Notes: a model not told the origin generated them from the letters alone. A stretch of DNA of 15,160 nt from Candidatus Heimdallarchaeota archaeon (GCA_030667035.1 DAOUWQ010000003.1:1-15160); one strand, 5' to 3'. Shown: positions 8,226-14,431, counted from the first letter of the stretch. Made by a program: numbers and translations.

Positions 8226-10547
8226 TTGACTTCCCGAGTTAGAATAGCTTGTAGAGGAATAGTTCAAGGTATTGGTTTCAGACCCTTTGTTTATAGAATT
8301 GCTTTAGATCATAAACTTGTGGGATTTGTACGAAATCAAGGCGATGCTGGAGTAATAATTGTTGCAGAAGGATCAAAAGTAGACCTAGAATCATTTGTAA
8401 ATGATTTACATGAAAAAAAACCTCACTTGGCGAAATACGAAGATTTTCAAGTTGAATGGGAAAAAAGTAATAATAAATTCTCAGATTTTGGTATACTAAA
8501 AAGCTCTGAAGCCAAAGCTGGAGGTATTTCCTATCTTCCTCCTGACATATCAATTTGTTCTGATTGTTTGAAGGATATGAAAAATCCCAATGATACTAGA
8601 TACAATTATCCCTTTACATCTTGTGTTATTTGTGGTCCCATATACACTACAATTACTAAGTTACCTTATGATCGTCCCCATACCACAATGGATGTTTTTC
8701 CTTTATGTGATTCATGTAGAATTGAGTATGAAAATCCTTTAGATAGACGTCATCATGCACAAACAACCTGCTGTTCTATTTGTGGTCCCTCCTTATCACT
8801 TTTTGATAGAAAAGGCTCTCTAGTTGAATGCTCGAATATATTAAAAGAAACAGCAAAGCAAATTCAAAAGGGAAAAATAATTGCAATTAAAGGAATTGGA
8901 GGTACTCATTTAGCTTGTTCTGCTACTGATACACAAGTTATACTTAGGCTTCGAACTAAAAAGGGAAAGAGAAAGTATAAACCATTTGCCCTAATTTCAA
9001 ATTCTATTACTGATATCAAAAAATTTGCTGAAATAGAAAATATCGAAGAACAAATACTTACAAGCTATCGAAAACCAATAGTTTTACTAAAAAAGAGGAA
9101 CCCTTTCATTTTATCTAAGTGGGTATCACCTGATTTATTCAACGTTGGTGTAATGCTTCCTTATTCAGGCATACATTCATTAATTCTAGATGAAATCTCT
9201 GATCCAGCAATTATATTGACTAGTGCAAATCCAACAGATATTCCAATGTATGTTGAAAACGAAAAGATTCTATCAAAAGCAGCTGATTTAGCAGATTTCT
9301 TCTTATTACATAATAGAGAAATACATCAACGTGCTGATGATAGTGTTATAAGATTAACAAATAGTAATCCCGTTTTAATTAGACGTTCTAGAGGGTGGGT
9401 TCCCGAACCCATTAACTTGCCATTTGATTTGAAGGATGAGAAATCATTAGGTGTAGGACCTCTTCTAACATCTACAGGTGCAATTGCATATAAGGATCGA
9501 TGTTTCTTAACACAACATATAGGTAATGTTGATACTCTCGAGACATTAGATTTCCTGAAATCTTCCTTAGAGCATCTGTCAAAGCTTTTAGGAATTAGTA
9601 AATATACTTCTATAGGGTGTGATCTACATCAAAATTTTTTATCAACTGCATTAGCTAAAGAATATGCCTCTGAATTTGAAAGTAATTTGCTTAAAATTCA
9701 ACATCACCATGCTCATGCTGTAGCGTTAATGATAGATAATAAATTGTCATTAACAGATGAAATAGTGGCAATTGTAGCTGATGGAGTTGGATATGGGGAC
9801 GATGAAAAAATATGGGGAGGTGAAATTTTACATTCTAGCTATACGGCTTATGAGAGAATTTACCATCTCGAAGAACAAATAATGGTTGGGGGGGATCGCG
9901 CAACATATTACCCAATTAGAATGTTTGCTGGTATTTTATCAAAGGCTATGAATCTTGAAAACTTGAAGAAAATTCTTGAAAATAAATATCTTGATAGTTT
10001 TCCAGGTCGTTATAATGAAATACAAGTATTACTTGTACAACTTGAAAAGAAATTAAACCTATTTGAAACAACTAGTACTGGACGAATATTGGCTTCTTTG
10101 AGTTCGTTACTTGGATTTTGTTCAGAAAGAACATATGAAGGAGAACCCGCAATAAAACTAGAATCTTTTGCTAGATTAGGATCCAGAGGTAAAATTAGGT
10201 TCAAAATTCCTTCACCTAGTGAAGATACAATTTTTACAACCCCTTTAATTGTTCAATCATATGAATTCTTTAGCCAAGGAAAAAGTCCTTTTGATATTGC
10301 TTTGGCCGCTCATTATGAATTAGCAAACCAATTTGCTAACGCATCCATTAGTTATGCAAAAGAAAACAATATTAGAAAAATAGGAATTACTGGTGGTGTA
10401 GCATATAATCAATTTATCACTTCCTATATTTCTAAAAAAGTAAGACAAGCCAATTTAGAATTTATTGAGCACAAAAATTTACCCTGTGGTGATGGGGCAA
10501 TTAGTTGCGGTCAAGCAATAGTATCTGCATTACAAAATAGAGAATAA
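8226..10547 (+). CDS. hypF: [NiFe]-hydrogenase maturation carbamoyltransferase HypF
   Basis: HypF makes the thiocarbamate on HypE that becomes the cyanide ligands of the [NiFe]-hydrogenase iron. All domains are present. The acylphosphatase domain spans about 1-90, with IVQGIGFRPFVYR and the FVRN motif. The zinc region has CxxC pairs at Cys111/114, 133/136, 161/164 and 183/186 with the family's 18/24/18 spacing. A YrdC-like domain covers about 200-390 (LTSANPTDIP). The C-terminal Kae1-like domain carries HHHAH (493-497), VADGVGYGDDEKIWGGE and TGGVAYNQF. The length of 773 is normal. The start is TTG at 8226 with GAGG 8 bases upstream. No other hyp or hydrogenase gene is in the window. Slight deviations: GPLLTST replaces the usual ELKNT-like motif, and YYPIR replaces REPWR. 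Confidence 0.95.
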   Translation: MTSRVRIACRGIVQGIGFRPFVYRIALDHKLVGFVRNQGDAGVIIVAEGSKVDLESFVNDLHEKKPHLAKYEDFQVEWEKSNNKFSDFGILKSSEAKAGGISYLPPDISICSDCLKDMKNPNDTRYNYPFTSCVICGPIYTTITKLPYDRPHTTMDVFPLCDSCRIEYENPLDRRHHAQTTCCSICGPSLSLFDRKGSLVECSNILKETAKQIQKGKIIAIKGIGGTHLACSATDTQVILRLRTKKGKRKYKPFALISNSITDIKKFAEIENIEEQILTSYRKPIVLLKKRNPFILSKWVSPDLFNVGVMLPYSGIHSLILDEISDPAIILTSANPTDIPMYVENEKILSKAADLADFFLLHNREIHQRADDSVIRLTNSNPVLIRRSRGWVPEPINLPFDLKDEKSLGVGPLLTSTGAIAYKDRCFLTQHIGNVDTLETLDFLKSSLEHLSKLLGISKYTSIGCDLHQNFLSTALAKEYASEFESNLLKIQHHHAHAVALMIDNKLSLTDEIVAIVADGVGYGDDEKIWGGEILHSSYTAYERIYHLEEQIMVGGDRATYYPIRMFAGILSKAMNLENLKKILENKYLDSFPGRYNEIQVLLVQLEKKLNLFETTSTGRILASLSSLLGFCSERTYEGEPAIKLESFARLGSRGKIRFKIPSPSEDTIFTTPLIVQSYEFFSQGKSPFDIALAAHYELANQFANASISYAKENNIRKIGITGGVAYNQFITSYISKKVRQANLEFIEHKNLPCGDGAISCGQAIVSALQNRE

Positions 10548-10585
10548 TACAAGAAATACTTGTATTACTTATATTTCATATATTA
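10541..10585. repeat. 9-bp iteron cluster A at the hypF end
   Basis: Five 9-base units in register run across the hypF stop codon. The core is a perfect inverted repeat, TAATACAAG (10545-10553) and CTTGTATTA (10559-10567), with a 5-base spacer. It matches the repeat family found through 13635. It lies between convergent genes (hypF and the small minus-strand gene), so it could also act as a bidirectional terminator hairpin. Confidence 0.7.
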
Positions 10586-10780
10586 TTTTGGTTTTGATAA
10601 CGCCGTTTGTTTTTTTAGATTTTGCGTATTCTCAAAAATCATTTTTGTGTAGAGTTTTATCCACTTTTCTTTTTCCTCAGGAGTTTGGTTATCTTGATTA
10701 TTTATATTTATTAGATCAACAAAATTCTGTGATAACGCATTAAAATCTGATAATCTTGGGGAATCTATTATGTTTAACAC
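10583..10780 (-). CDS. Small protein of unknown function (65 aa)
   Basis: This is a short hydrophilic, Asn/Gln/Lys-rich protein, probably helical (PEEKEKWIKLYTKMIFENTQNLKK), without a membrane segment or known motif. It starts with GTG at 10778-10780; the string TAAGGAGTG joins the upstream gene's stop, a GGAG and this start, so translation is probably coupled to the 99-residue gene before it. It ends convergently against hypF, over iteron cluster A. I do not recognise a family. It could be an accessory of the iteron-bearing locus. Confidence 0.5.
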   Translation of the reverse strand: MLNIIDSPRLSDFNALSQNFVDLININNQDNQTPEEKEKWIKLYTKMIFENTQNLKKQTALSKPK

Positions 10781-10783
10781 TCC

Positions 10784-11083
10784 TTATATCATAATTGTAA
10801 ACATCGCTCGTATCAAGTTTAATCTAGCTTGTTCTAATGTTCTATAAAACGATCTTTTAGTTACTCCTCTGACCTTACCTCGTTCTAAATATCCAAGATT
10901 GGGGTTAATTTCGTCTGTTATAATATCAATAACCAATGTCTCTAGTTGAATTTTAGTTAAATTAGTCCATTCTTTAGATCCTTTTCTGCTTTCTTCTTCT
11001 TTCGAATAAAAAAGATTAATAATTGGATTTGACATTGTTTCTCGTAATCGCTCTCTAATTAATTTAATTTCTTTGCTTGACAT
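10784..11083 (-). CDS. Small possible DNA-binding protein (99 aa)
   Basis: I do not recognise this family with confidence. The N-terminal half is charged and helical (EIKLIRERLRETMSN). The C-terminal part, VRGVTKRSFYRTLEQARLNLIRAMF, has the look of a recognition-helix segment such as sigma region 4 or a small helix-turn-helix. ATG at 11081-11083 is preceded by AGGTGAT 3 bases upstream, a good Shine-Dalgarno. A TATA-like box and a small palindrome lie upstream. It is the first gene of a two-gene unit with the 65-residue protein, 3 bases apart. The unit sits at the left edge of the gene-free iteron region, so it may be part of that module. Confidence 0.55.
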   Translation of the reverse strand: MSSKEIKLIRERLRETMSNPIINLFYSKEEESRKGSKEWTNLTKIQLETLVIDIITDEINPNLGYLERGKVRGVTKRSFYRTLEQARLNLIRAMFTIMI

Positions 11084-11094
11084 AATATCACCTG

Positions 11095-11132
11095 GTATAC
11101 AATATTATACGACTAAAACTGCTATATATACT
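11095..11132 (-). promoter_or_regulatory. Promoter and possible operator of the small two-gene unit
   Basis: On the minus strand TATATATA (about 11123-11130) lies 40-47 bases before the ATG, which would place transcription start near 11098-11102. At that point the sequence GTATAATATTGTATAC (11095-11110) forms a GTATA/TATAC inverted repeat that resembles one iteron half-pair. This invites autoregulation by the small protein or by the RHH protein. Confidence 0.45.
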
Positions 11133-11280
11133 TTGTTTGAGAAACACTTAATATATTTACAAAATGTCCATTTTTTACTGATTTTTTTAATAAATGTCGA
11201 AAATAGTCATCATTATCCAACACTGCGTTTCTATCTCTTTTTATGTTTTTTCGCTGGGAATTGAGCAAAATCTGCGATAG

Positions 11281-11307
11281 TTTGTAATATAAGTAATACT
11301 TGTAATA
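11281..11307 (+). repeat. 9-bp iteron cluster B (3 units)
   Basis: Three contiguous 9-mers in exact phase: TTTGTAATA, TAAGTAATA, CTTGTAATA. All share the last six bases GTAATA, while the first three vary. The two inner units together give the palindrome AAGTAATACTT (11291-11301). Confidence 0.8.
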
Positions 11308-11638
11308 CCAATCATTAATTTATCCATTTGATTTATTATTAATTTTTTAAAAATTGGTTAATTTGTTGATATTCTAAACTACTCTCAGTATCTAAATCTG
11401 TTCTAACAGGAGAAGAATGAATATTTAGTTATGATTCAATCAATTTTCTTGAAAAAAGTATATTCATATGAGGAGAGAGATGAATTTAACTCCATAGATC
11501 TAATCAAAAATAAAATTAACTACTATAGGTGATTTAAGGGATTGATTTATTGTGTATTAGTCTTTTCACAATAAAATTTTCTAACATATTACAGGTTTTT
11601 TTAACAAAGTATGTTTTATTTTGCTATTTAGAGCCTTC

Positions 11639-11692
11639 AATTATGTATATGATATACTTGTACTATTTGTAATACAAGTAATATATGTAATA
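11639..11692 (+). repeat. 9-bp iteron cluster C (about 6 units)
   Basis: Six units in 9-base phase; the last three (TTTGTAATA, CAAGTAATA, TATGTAATA at 11666-11692) match the consensus fully over GTAATA, and the first three are degenerate. TACTTGTA (11655-11662) and TACAAGTA (11673-11680) also form an inverted pair. Confidence 0.75.
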
Positions 11693-11859
11693 AAGATTTT
11701 TAGAACTGCTTAGATTAAGTAACATATGTTGGTTAATTTTCTATAAATTTAAAATAAATAATAACTTGACAATTGATCTCTGATATATTCTATAAATGCT
11801 ATCTAACGCTCATTTGATTAATTGTTATTGTTTTATACTGTGTAAATGGTTTAGATCAT

Positions 11860-11931
11860 TATATATTGTATTATATACATTACTTGTATTACTAGCAATA
11901 TAACTATTTTAAGTAATATTTATGTTACAAT
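11860..11931 (-). repeat. 9-bp iteron cluster D (about 8 units)
   Basis: Eight 9-base units in phase, read on the plus strand in the TATTACTTG orientation. The best are CATTACTTG (11878-11886) and TATTACTAG (11887-11895); the outer units keep T at position 1 and A/T-rich ends but are more degenerate. Confidence 0.65.
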
Positions 11932-12025
11932 ACTATTGTAGCAAAATGTCCTGTTTTCTAAAAGGAGATTTTATTCATTACTTTCCGGTGAAATAAGGGA
12001 TCAATATCTACATTTCTAAATATTG

Positions 12026-12043
12026 CAAGTAATACTTACAATA
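12026..12043 (+). repeat. 9-bp iteron cluster E (2 units)
   Basis: CAAGTAATA (12026-12034) and CTTACAATA (12035-12043) are adjacent. With five flanking bases to the left they form a 23-bp near-perfect palindrome (12021-12043, one mismatched pair) centred on 12032. Confidence 0.7.
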
Positions 12044-12165
12044 CAAAATTTTCATTATAAGTACCTATATAATAATATATAGAAAATTATAACTAAAAAA
12101 TTAATTTAAATTAAAAGAAATTTGCTCAAGTGTTGCTTATTCTATTTCTTTATTCTTGTTTTATG

Positions 12166-12237
12166 TATTGCTTGTATTACAAATAATACAACTATTGGAA
12201 ATATTATTTCTAATACAAGTAACGCTTATATTAGAAG
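12166..12237 (-). repeat. 9-bp iteron cluster F (8 units) at the end of the RHH gene
   Basis: Eight uninterrupted 9-mers, each beginning TAT or TAA: for example TATTGCTTG (12166-12174), TATTACAAA (12175-12183) and TAATACAAG (12211-12219). Position 1 is always T, 2 always A, and 4 is T in seven of eight. The array runs over the RHH stop codon (12231-12233), so the last unit is partly coding. Confidence 0.8.
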
Positions 12238-12572
12238 GAATATCTTTTAGCAATATCTGGAAATTCGGTTTTAATAGTTCTAATTAATGCATCTTCAATG
12301 AATTTAGATCTGTTTAAATATTTTTCATCAGTTAGAACGTTTAAGGCATCTACTAGCTCTAAACTAACTGTTGCTGAAATTACTGGTCTACTACGAATCC
12401 CTGGAGTTTTTTCTTTAGCAATATTTTTAGGTTTCTTTATAGTTTCTTTTGGTGCTATAGGTTTTTCTTTTGCATCTGCTTTTTTTGATGGCTCTCTTGT
12501 TGGTGTTCGTTTTTCTTCTTCAGATGTAGTTTTTCTTGTTTCTTCTTTTCTATATTTTTGCAATAAGCTCAT
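12231..12572 (-). CDS. Ribbon-helix-helix DNA-binding protein with disordered basic tail
   Basis: The protein has 113 residues. Residues 1-60 are low-complexity Lys/Glu/Pro (TREPSKKADAKEK, PKETIKKPKN) and probably disordered. Residues 64-103 form a CopG/Arc-type ribbon-helix-helix: strand VISATVS, helix LELVDALNVLTDEK, turn, helix LNRSKFIEDALIRTIK. Such proteins bind DNA as dimers through the strand. A flexible basic tail plus RHH is the plan of partition proteins such as ParG and SegB. I start at ATG 12570-12572, which has AAGGTG 7 bases upstream; a GTG three codons earlier (12581) is possible. It lies 69 bases downstream of the AAA ATPase gene, with iteron cluster G between and cluster F over its end. 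It is the best candidate to bind the 9-bp repeats. Confidence 0.85.
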   Translation of the reverse strand: MSLLQKYRKEETRKTTSEEEKRTPTREPSKKADAKEKPIAPKETIKKPKNIAKEKTPGIRSRPVISATVSLELVDALNVLTDEKYLNRSKFIEDALIRTIKTEFPDIAKRYSF

Positions 12573-12600
12573 TTCTTCCACCTTTAATAAATTTCTAATT

Positions 12601-12645
12601 TATTACTTGTATTACTTGAAATATAAATATTGCTTGAAATATTAT
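12601..12645 (-). repeat. 9-bp iteron cluster G between ATPase and RHH genes
   Basis: Two identical tandem TATTACTTG units (12601-12609, 12610-12618) and a third TATTGCTTG at 12628-12636, exactly 27 bases (three units) from the first; the units between and after are degenerate. The cluster lies 28 bases upstream of the RHH start and reaches into the last codon and stop of the ATPase gene, an ideal place for autoregulation. Confidence 0.8.
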
Positions 12646-13598
12646 ACTTCTGTTAAGAATTGTTTATAGTGATTAGAAATCATTCGTGCCATTTCGATAT
12701 TGATTTCACCTTTGCTTTCATTCCTAGCAAGTGCATCTGAAGCTAAACTAATTGCTGCTCTACATAGTAATCTTAAATCTCTTGGTATGCCTTGTGAACT
12801 CTCATGTAATATTTTTACTGCTTCGTTATCGAAAGGTTCTATCGAAAAATCATCTGAGTTGAACTTCGAAATTTCTTTCTTTGCATAAGATATTCGGCGT
12901 CCAATGAATTCCATGGAATGCTTTAATTCGAATTTAGGAACATCTATAGGTTCACATCTATCTGCAATTTGAGGAAGTACTGCAGCTAATGCTTGAAAAT
13001 ATTCGGTTGTCCCAGTCATTAAAATTGTAGCAATTGGTTCCTCTGTTGCTTCTGCATTAAGATCTGCTAGGTATTGTAGTTTACTGAAAATTTCATGTTG
13101 GTTTTCACTTATATCTTCTGCAAGAAGTACAGATCTTATTTGTTCTTCTGAATATTTCTTTTTTATGTCTTTACCGACCGCATCCATAATTTCATCAGAG
13201 TCATCTGTTTTATTGAATTTCACATTAAATCCAATTGCGCATAATCTAGCAAATTGTCTAGCATGTAATCCTGACCTATCGATATATGCTGTTCTAAAAG
13301 AATTTCCACTTAAATCATGTAATTCTCTAATGTCTCTCCTAATTAGAATTAAATGGGTTGATTTCCCAACTCCAACAGGTCCTCTTAAGAAAATAGCAGG
13401 TCTTTCATTTGCAACAATAATATCAACTAGAGATTCAAGAAATTCTGGCATTTCTACTAATAAGTCGGGATTTGGTAAAGTAAAGCCAAGGAATGGATTT
13501 CTTTTATATCCCATCTTTATTATCCAAGCCTTTAAAATTTCTTTTCTTGCTTCAAAATGTTTCACAAATGGAGATGATTTACTGTTCATGTTAGCCAT
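12642..13598 (-). CDS. ExeA/Orc-like AAA ATPase
   Basis: The protein has 318 residues. It carries an ExeA/TniB/Orc-like AAA core: an N-terminal RNPFLGFTLPNPDLL segment (33-47, the NPF...P.P pattern of ExeA-like ATPases), Walker A GPVGVGKST (73-81), a Walker B position VLLAED (157-162), sensor-1-like ILMTGTTE (192-199), a possible arginine finger at DRCE (213-216), and sensor 2 GIPRDLR (270-276). The Walker B first acid is Ala, with Glu and Asp just after, which is unusual. No ParA-type deviant Walker A and no C-terminal winged helix as in Orc1/Cdc6. ATG at 13596-13598 has GAGGG about 5-7 bases upstream. It is followed by the RHH gene and preceded by iteron cluster H. A role in partition, replication initiation or target selection is inference. 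Confidence 0.85.
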   Translation of the reverse strand: MANMNSKSSPFVKHFEARKEILKAWIIKMGYKRNPFLGFTLPNPDLLVEMPEFLESLVDIIVANERPAIFLRGPVGVGKSTHLILIRRDIRELHDLSGNSFRTAYIDRSGLHARQFARLCAIGFNVKFNKTDDSDEIMDAVGKDIKKKYSEEQIRSVLLAEDISENQHEIFSKLQYLADLNAEATEEPIATILMTGTTEYFQALAAVLPQIADRCEPIDVPKFELKHSMEFIGRRISYAKKEISKFNSDDFSIEPFDNEAVKILHESSQGIPRDLRLLCRAAISLASDALARNESKGEINIEMARMISNHYKQFLTEV

Positions 13599-13608
13599 TA
13601 TTCCGCCC

Positions 13609-13635
13609 TCTGTAATACAAGTATTTCGTATTATA
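13609..13635 (+). repeat. 9-bp iteron cluster H upstream of the ATPase gene
   Basis: Three units in phase (TCTGTAATA, CAAGTATTT, CGTATTATA) lie 11-37 bases upstream of the ATPase ATG, over the likely transcription start. Only the first two are close to consensus. The position suggests that the cassette represses itself. Confidence 0.6.
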
Positions 13636-13714
13636 CACTTGACTATTACTCATATGTTTACTAATTTGCTAAAAAAGTGTCGGTTATTTAGACATATTTT
13701 ATAATCACACACTA

Positions 13715-13752
13715 TTAGAATCTAATATTTTTATGTTAGAATCTAATATTTT
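13715..13752. promoter_or_regulatory. Two identical palindromic operators 21 bp apart
   Basis: The 17-base sequence TTAGAATCTAATATTTT occurs twice, at 13715-13731 and 13736-13752, with no mismatch. Each copy starts with the palindrome TTAGA-A-TCTAA. The 21-bp period is two helical turns, so bound dimers would lie on the same face. They sit in the divergent spacer between the ATPase gene and the coiled-coil gene, about 62-99 bases before the latter's ATG. The sequence differs from the 9-bp iterons. Confidence 0.65.
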
Positions 13753-13813
13753 AAAAGGTAAAAGATATTAATTGTTCTAATAACATAACTTTAAGTACAA
13801 AAGAGTTGATTCA

Positions 13814-14413
13814 ATGTCTAATGAAGATGATATTTTTCTCACAACTTTTAATAAAATGATCGAACAGTTAAACGAATTGAATTCTAATATTGTTGCTATT
13901 AAAAAATCTGTAGAGGTAATCGTACCATCAATAGATGGTCTTGGTGCAGGTTTAACAAATATTAATTCACAATTAATAGATTTAACGAAGAAATTTGACG
14001 CTTTGTCTACTAATCTATCAAAATCTCAACCTACCAAAGTATCCACTCCTAAAGCAAAAGAGAAACCTTCTAAAAAAGAACAAGTTACAAAGAAAGAACA
14101 ACCTCCTGCCAAAGCACCTCAGCAAGCATCGGAACCTTCAATTCAACCTTCACATACAGGAAGCCCAAAACACCCAATCTTCATAGATCTTCATCAAAAA
14201 ATGAATGAAGCTACTGATTTTAAACAAGTAGGTGAAACTCTCATTGAAGCACTGGAGCAAATTGAAACCAACTTCTCATTTAGTAGAGTTTTCTATGAAA
14301 TTAGACGTATGGGAAACAGCTATATTAGAAAGGGTGAGAAAGATTTTCCCCCAAAAGAAAAAATCGAATTATCTGAAAAAGTACTTGATTGGGAAGCTAG
14401 ATTGTCAGAATAA
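13814..14413 (+). CDS. Coiled-coil protein of unknown function (199 aa)
   Basis: I do not recognise the family. Residues about 8-72 show heptad-like hydrophobic spacing (MIEQLNELNSNIVAIKKSVEVI, LTNINSQLIDLTKKFDALSTNL) and should form a coiled coil. Residues 72-115 are a Lys/Pro/Gln/Ser linker (KEKPSKKEQVTKKEQPPAK). Residues 118-199 look like a compact helical domain (HPIFIDLHQKMNEATDFKQVGETLIEALEQIE...SRVFYEIRRMGNSYIRKGEK). There is no membrane segment. It is transcribed away from the ATPase gene, behind the paired operators. ATG at 13814 is preceded by AAGAG about 9 bases upstream. It could be a structural or adaptor partner of the neighbouring cassette, but only position supports that. Confidence 0.7.
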   Translation: MSNEDDIFLTTFNKMIEQLNELNSNIVAIKKSVEVIVPSIDGLGAGLTNINSQLIDLTKKFDALSTNLSKSQPTKVSTPKAKEKPSKKEQVTKKEQPPAKAPQQASEPSIQPSHTGSPKHPIFIDLHQKMNEATDFKQVGETLIEALEQIETNFSFSRVFYEIRRMGNSYIRKGEKDFPPKEKIELSEKVLDWEARLSE

Positions 14414-14431
14414 TTGCATATCCCATTCTCA

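Larger units (their letters stand above)
11084..12230. other. 1.15-kb gene-free AT-rich region carrying iteron clusters
   Basis: No convincing gene lies here; open frames are short and of low complexity. The DNA is more AT-rich than the flanking genes. It contains iteron clusters B, C, D, E and most of F (listed separately), separated by about 330, 170, 95 and 120 bases of apparently unique sequence. Length, composition and repeated binding-site-like units fit a replication origin, a centromere-like partition site, or a large control region. I see no origin recognition box of the known Orc1/Cdc6 type. Confidence 0.55.

Noticed and set aside
11073..11264. Plus-strand open frame of 63 codons in the gene-free region
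   Set aside because: Its product is a hydrophobic, low-complexity chain expected from AT-rich DNA, it overlaps the promoter and start of the 99-residue gene, and no ribosome site precedes it.
11431..11532. Plus-strand 33-codon frame starting at an ATG (MIQSIFLKK...NYYR)
   Set aside because: It is short, has no Shine-Dalgarno at the right distance and no recognisable motif. It might be a remnant gene but I cannot support it.
12298..12669. Plus-strand frame of 123 codons opposite the RHH gene
   Set aside because: It is the antisense shadow of the Lys/Glu-rich RHH tail, which gives an artificial Phe/Ser-rich hydrophobic product.
12642..13598. Orc1/Cdc6 replication initiator
   Set aside because: The protein is about 80-100 residues shorter than Orc1/Cdc6, lacks a C-terminal winged helix, and its N-terminal NPF pattern is closer to ExeA-like ATPases. 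A relation within the AAA superfamily remains likely.
10541..13635. CRISPR array as an explanation of the repeats
   Set aside because: The units are 9 bp, degenerate and contiguous, without the 25-35 bp repeat and unique spacer pattern, and no cas gene is present.
13165..13704. Plus-strand frame of 179 codons opposite the AAA ATPase gene
   Set aside because: It is long only because it mirrors the ATPase codons; the minus-strand product has clear Walker A and sensor motifs.
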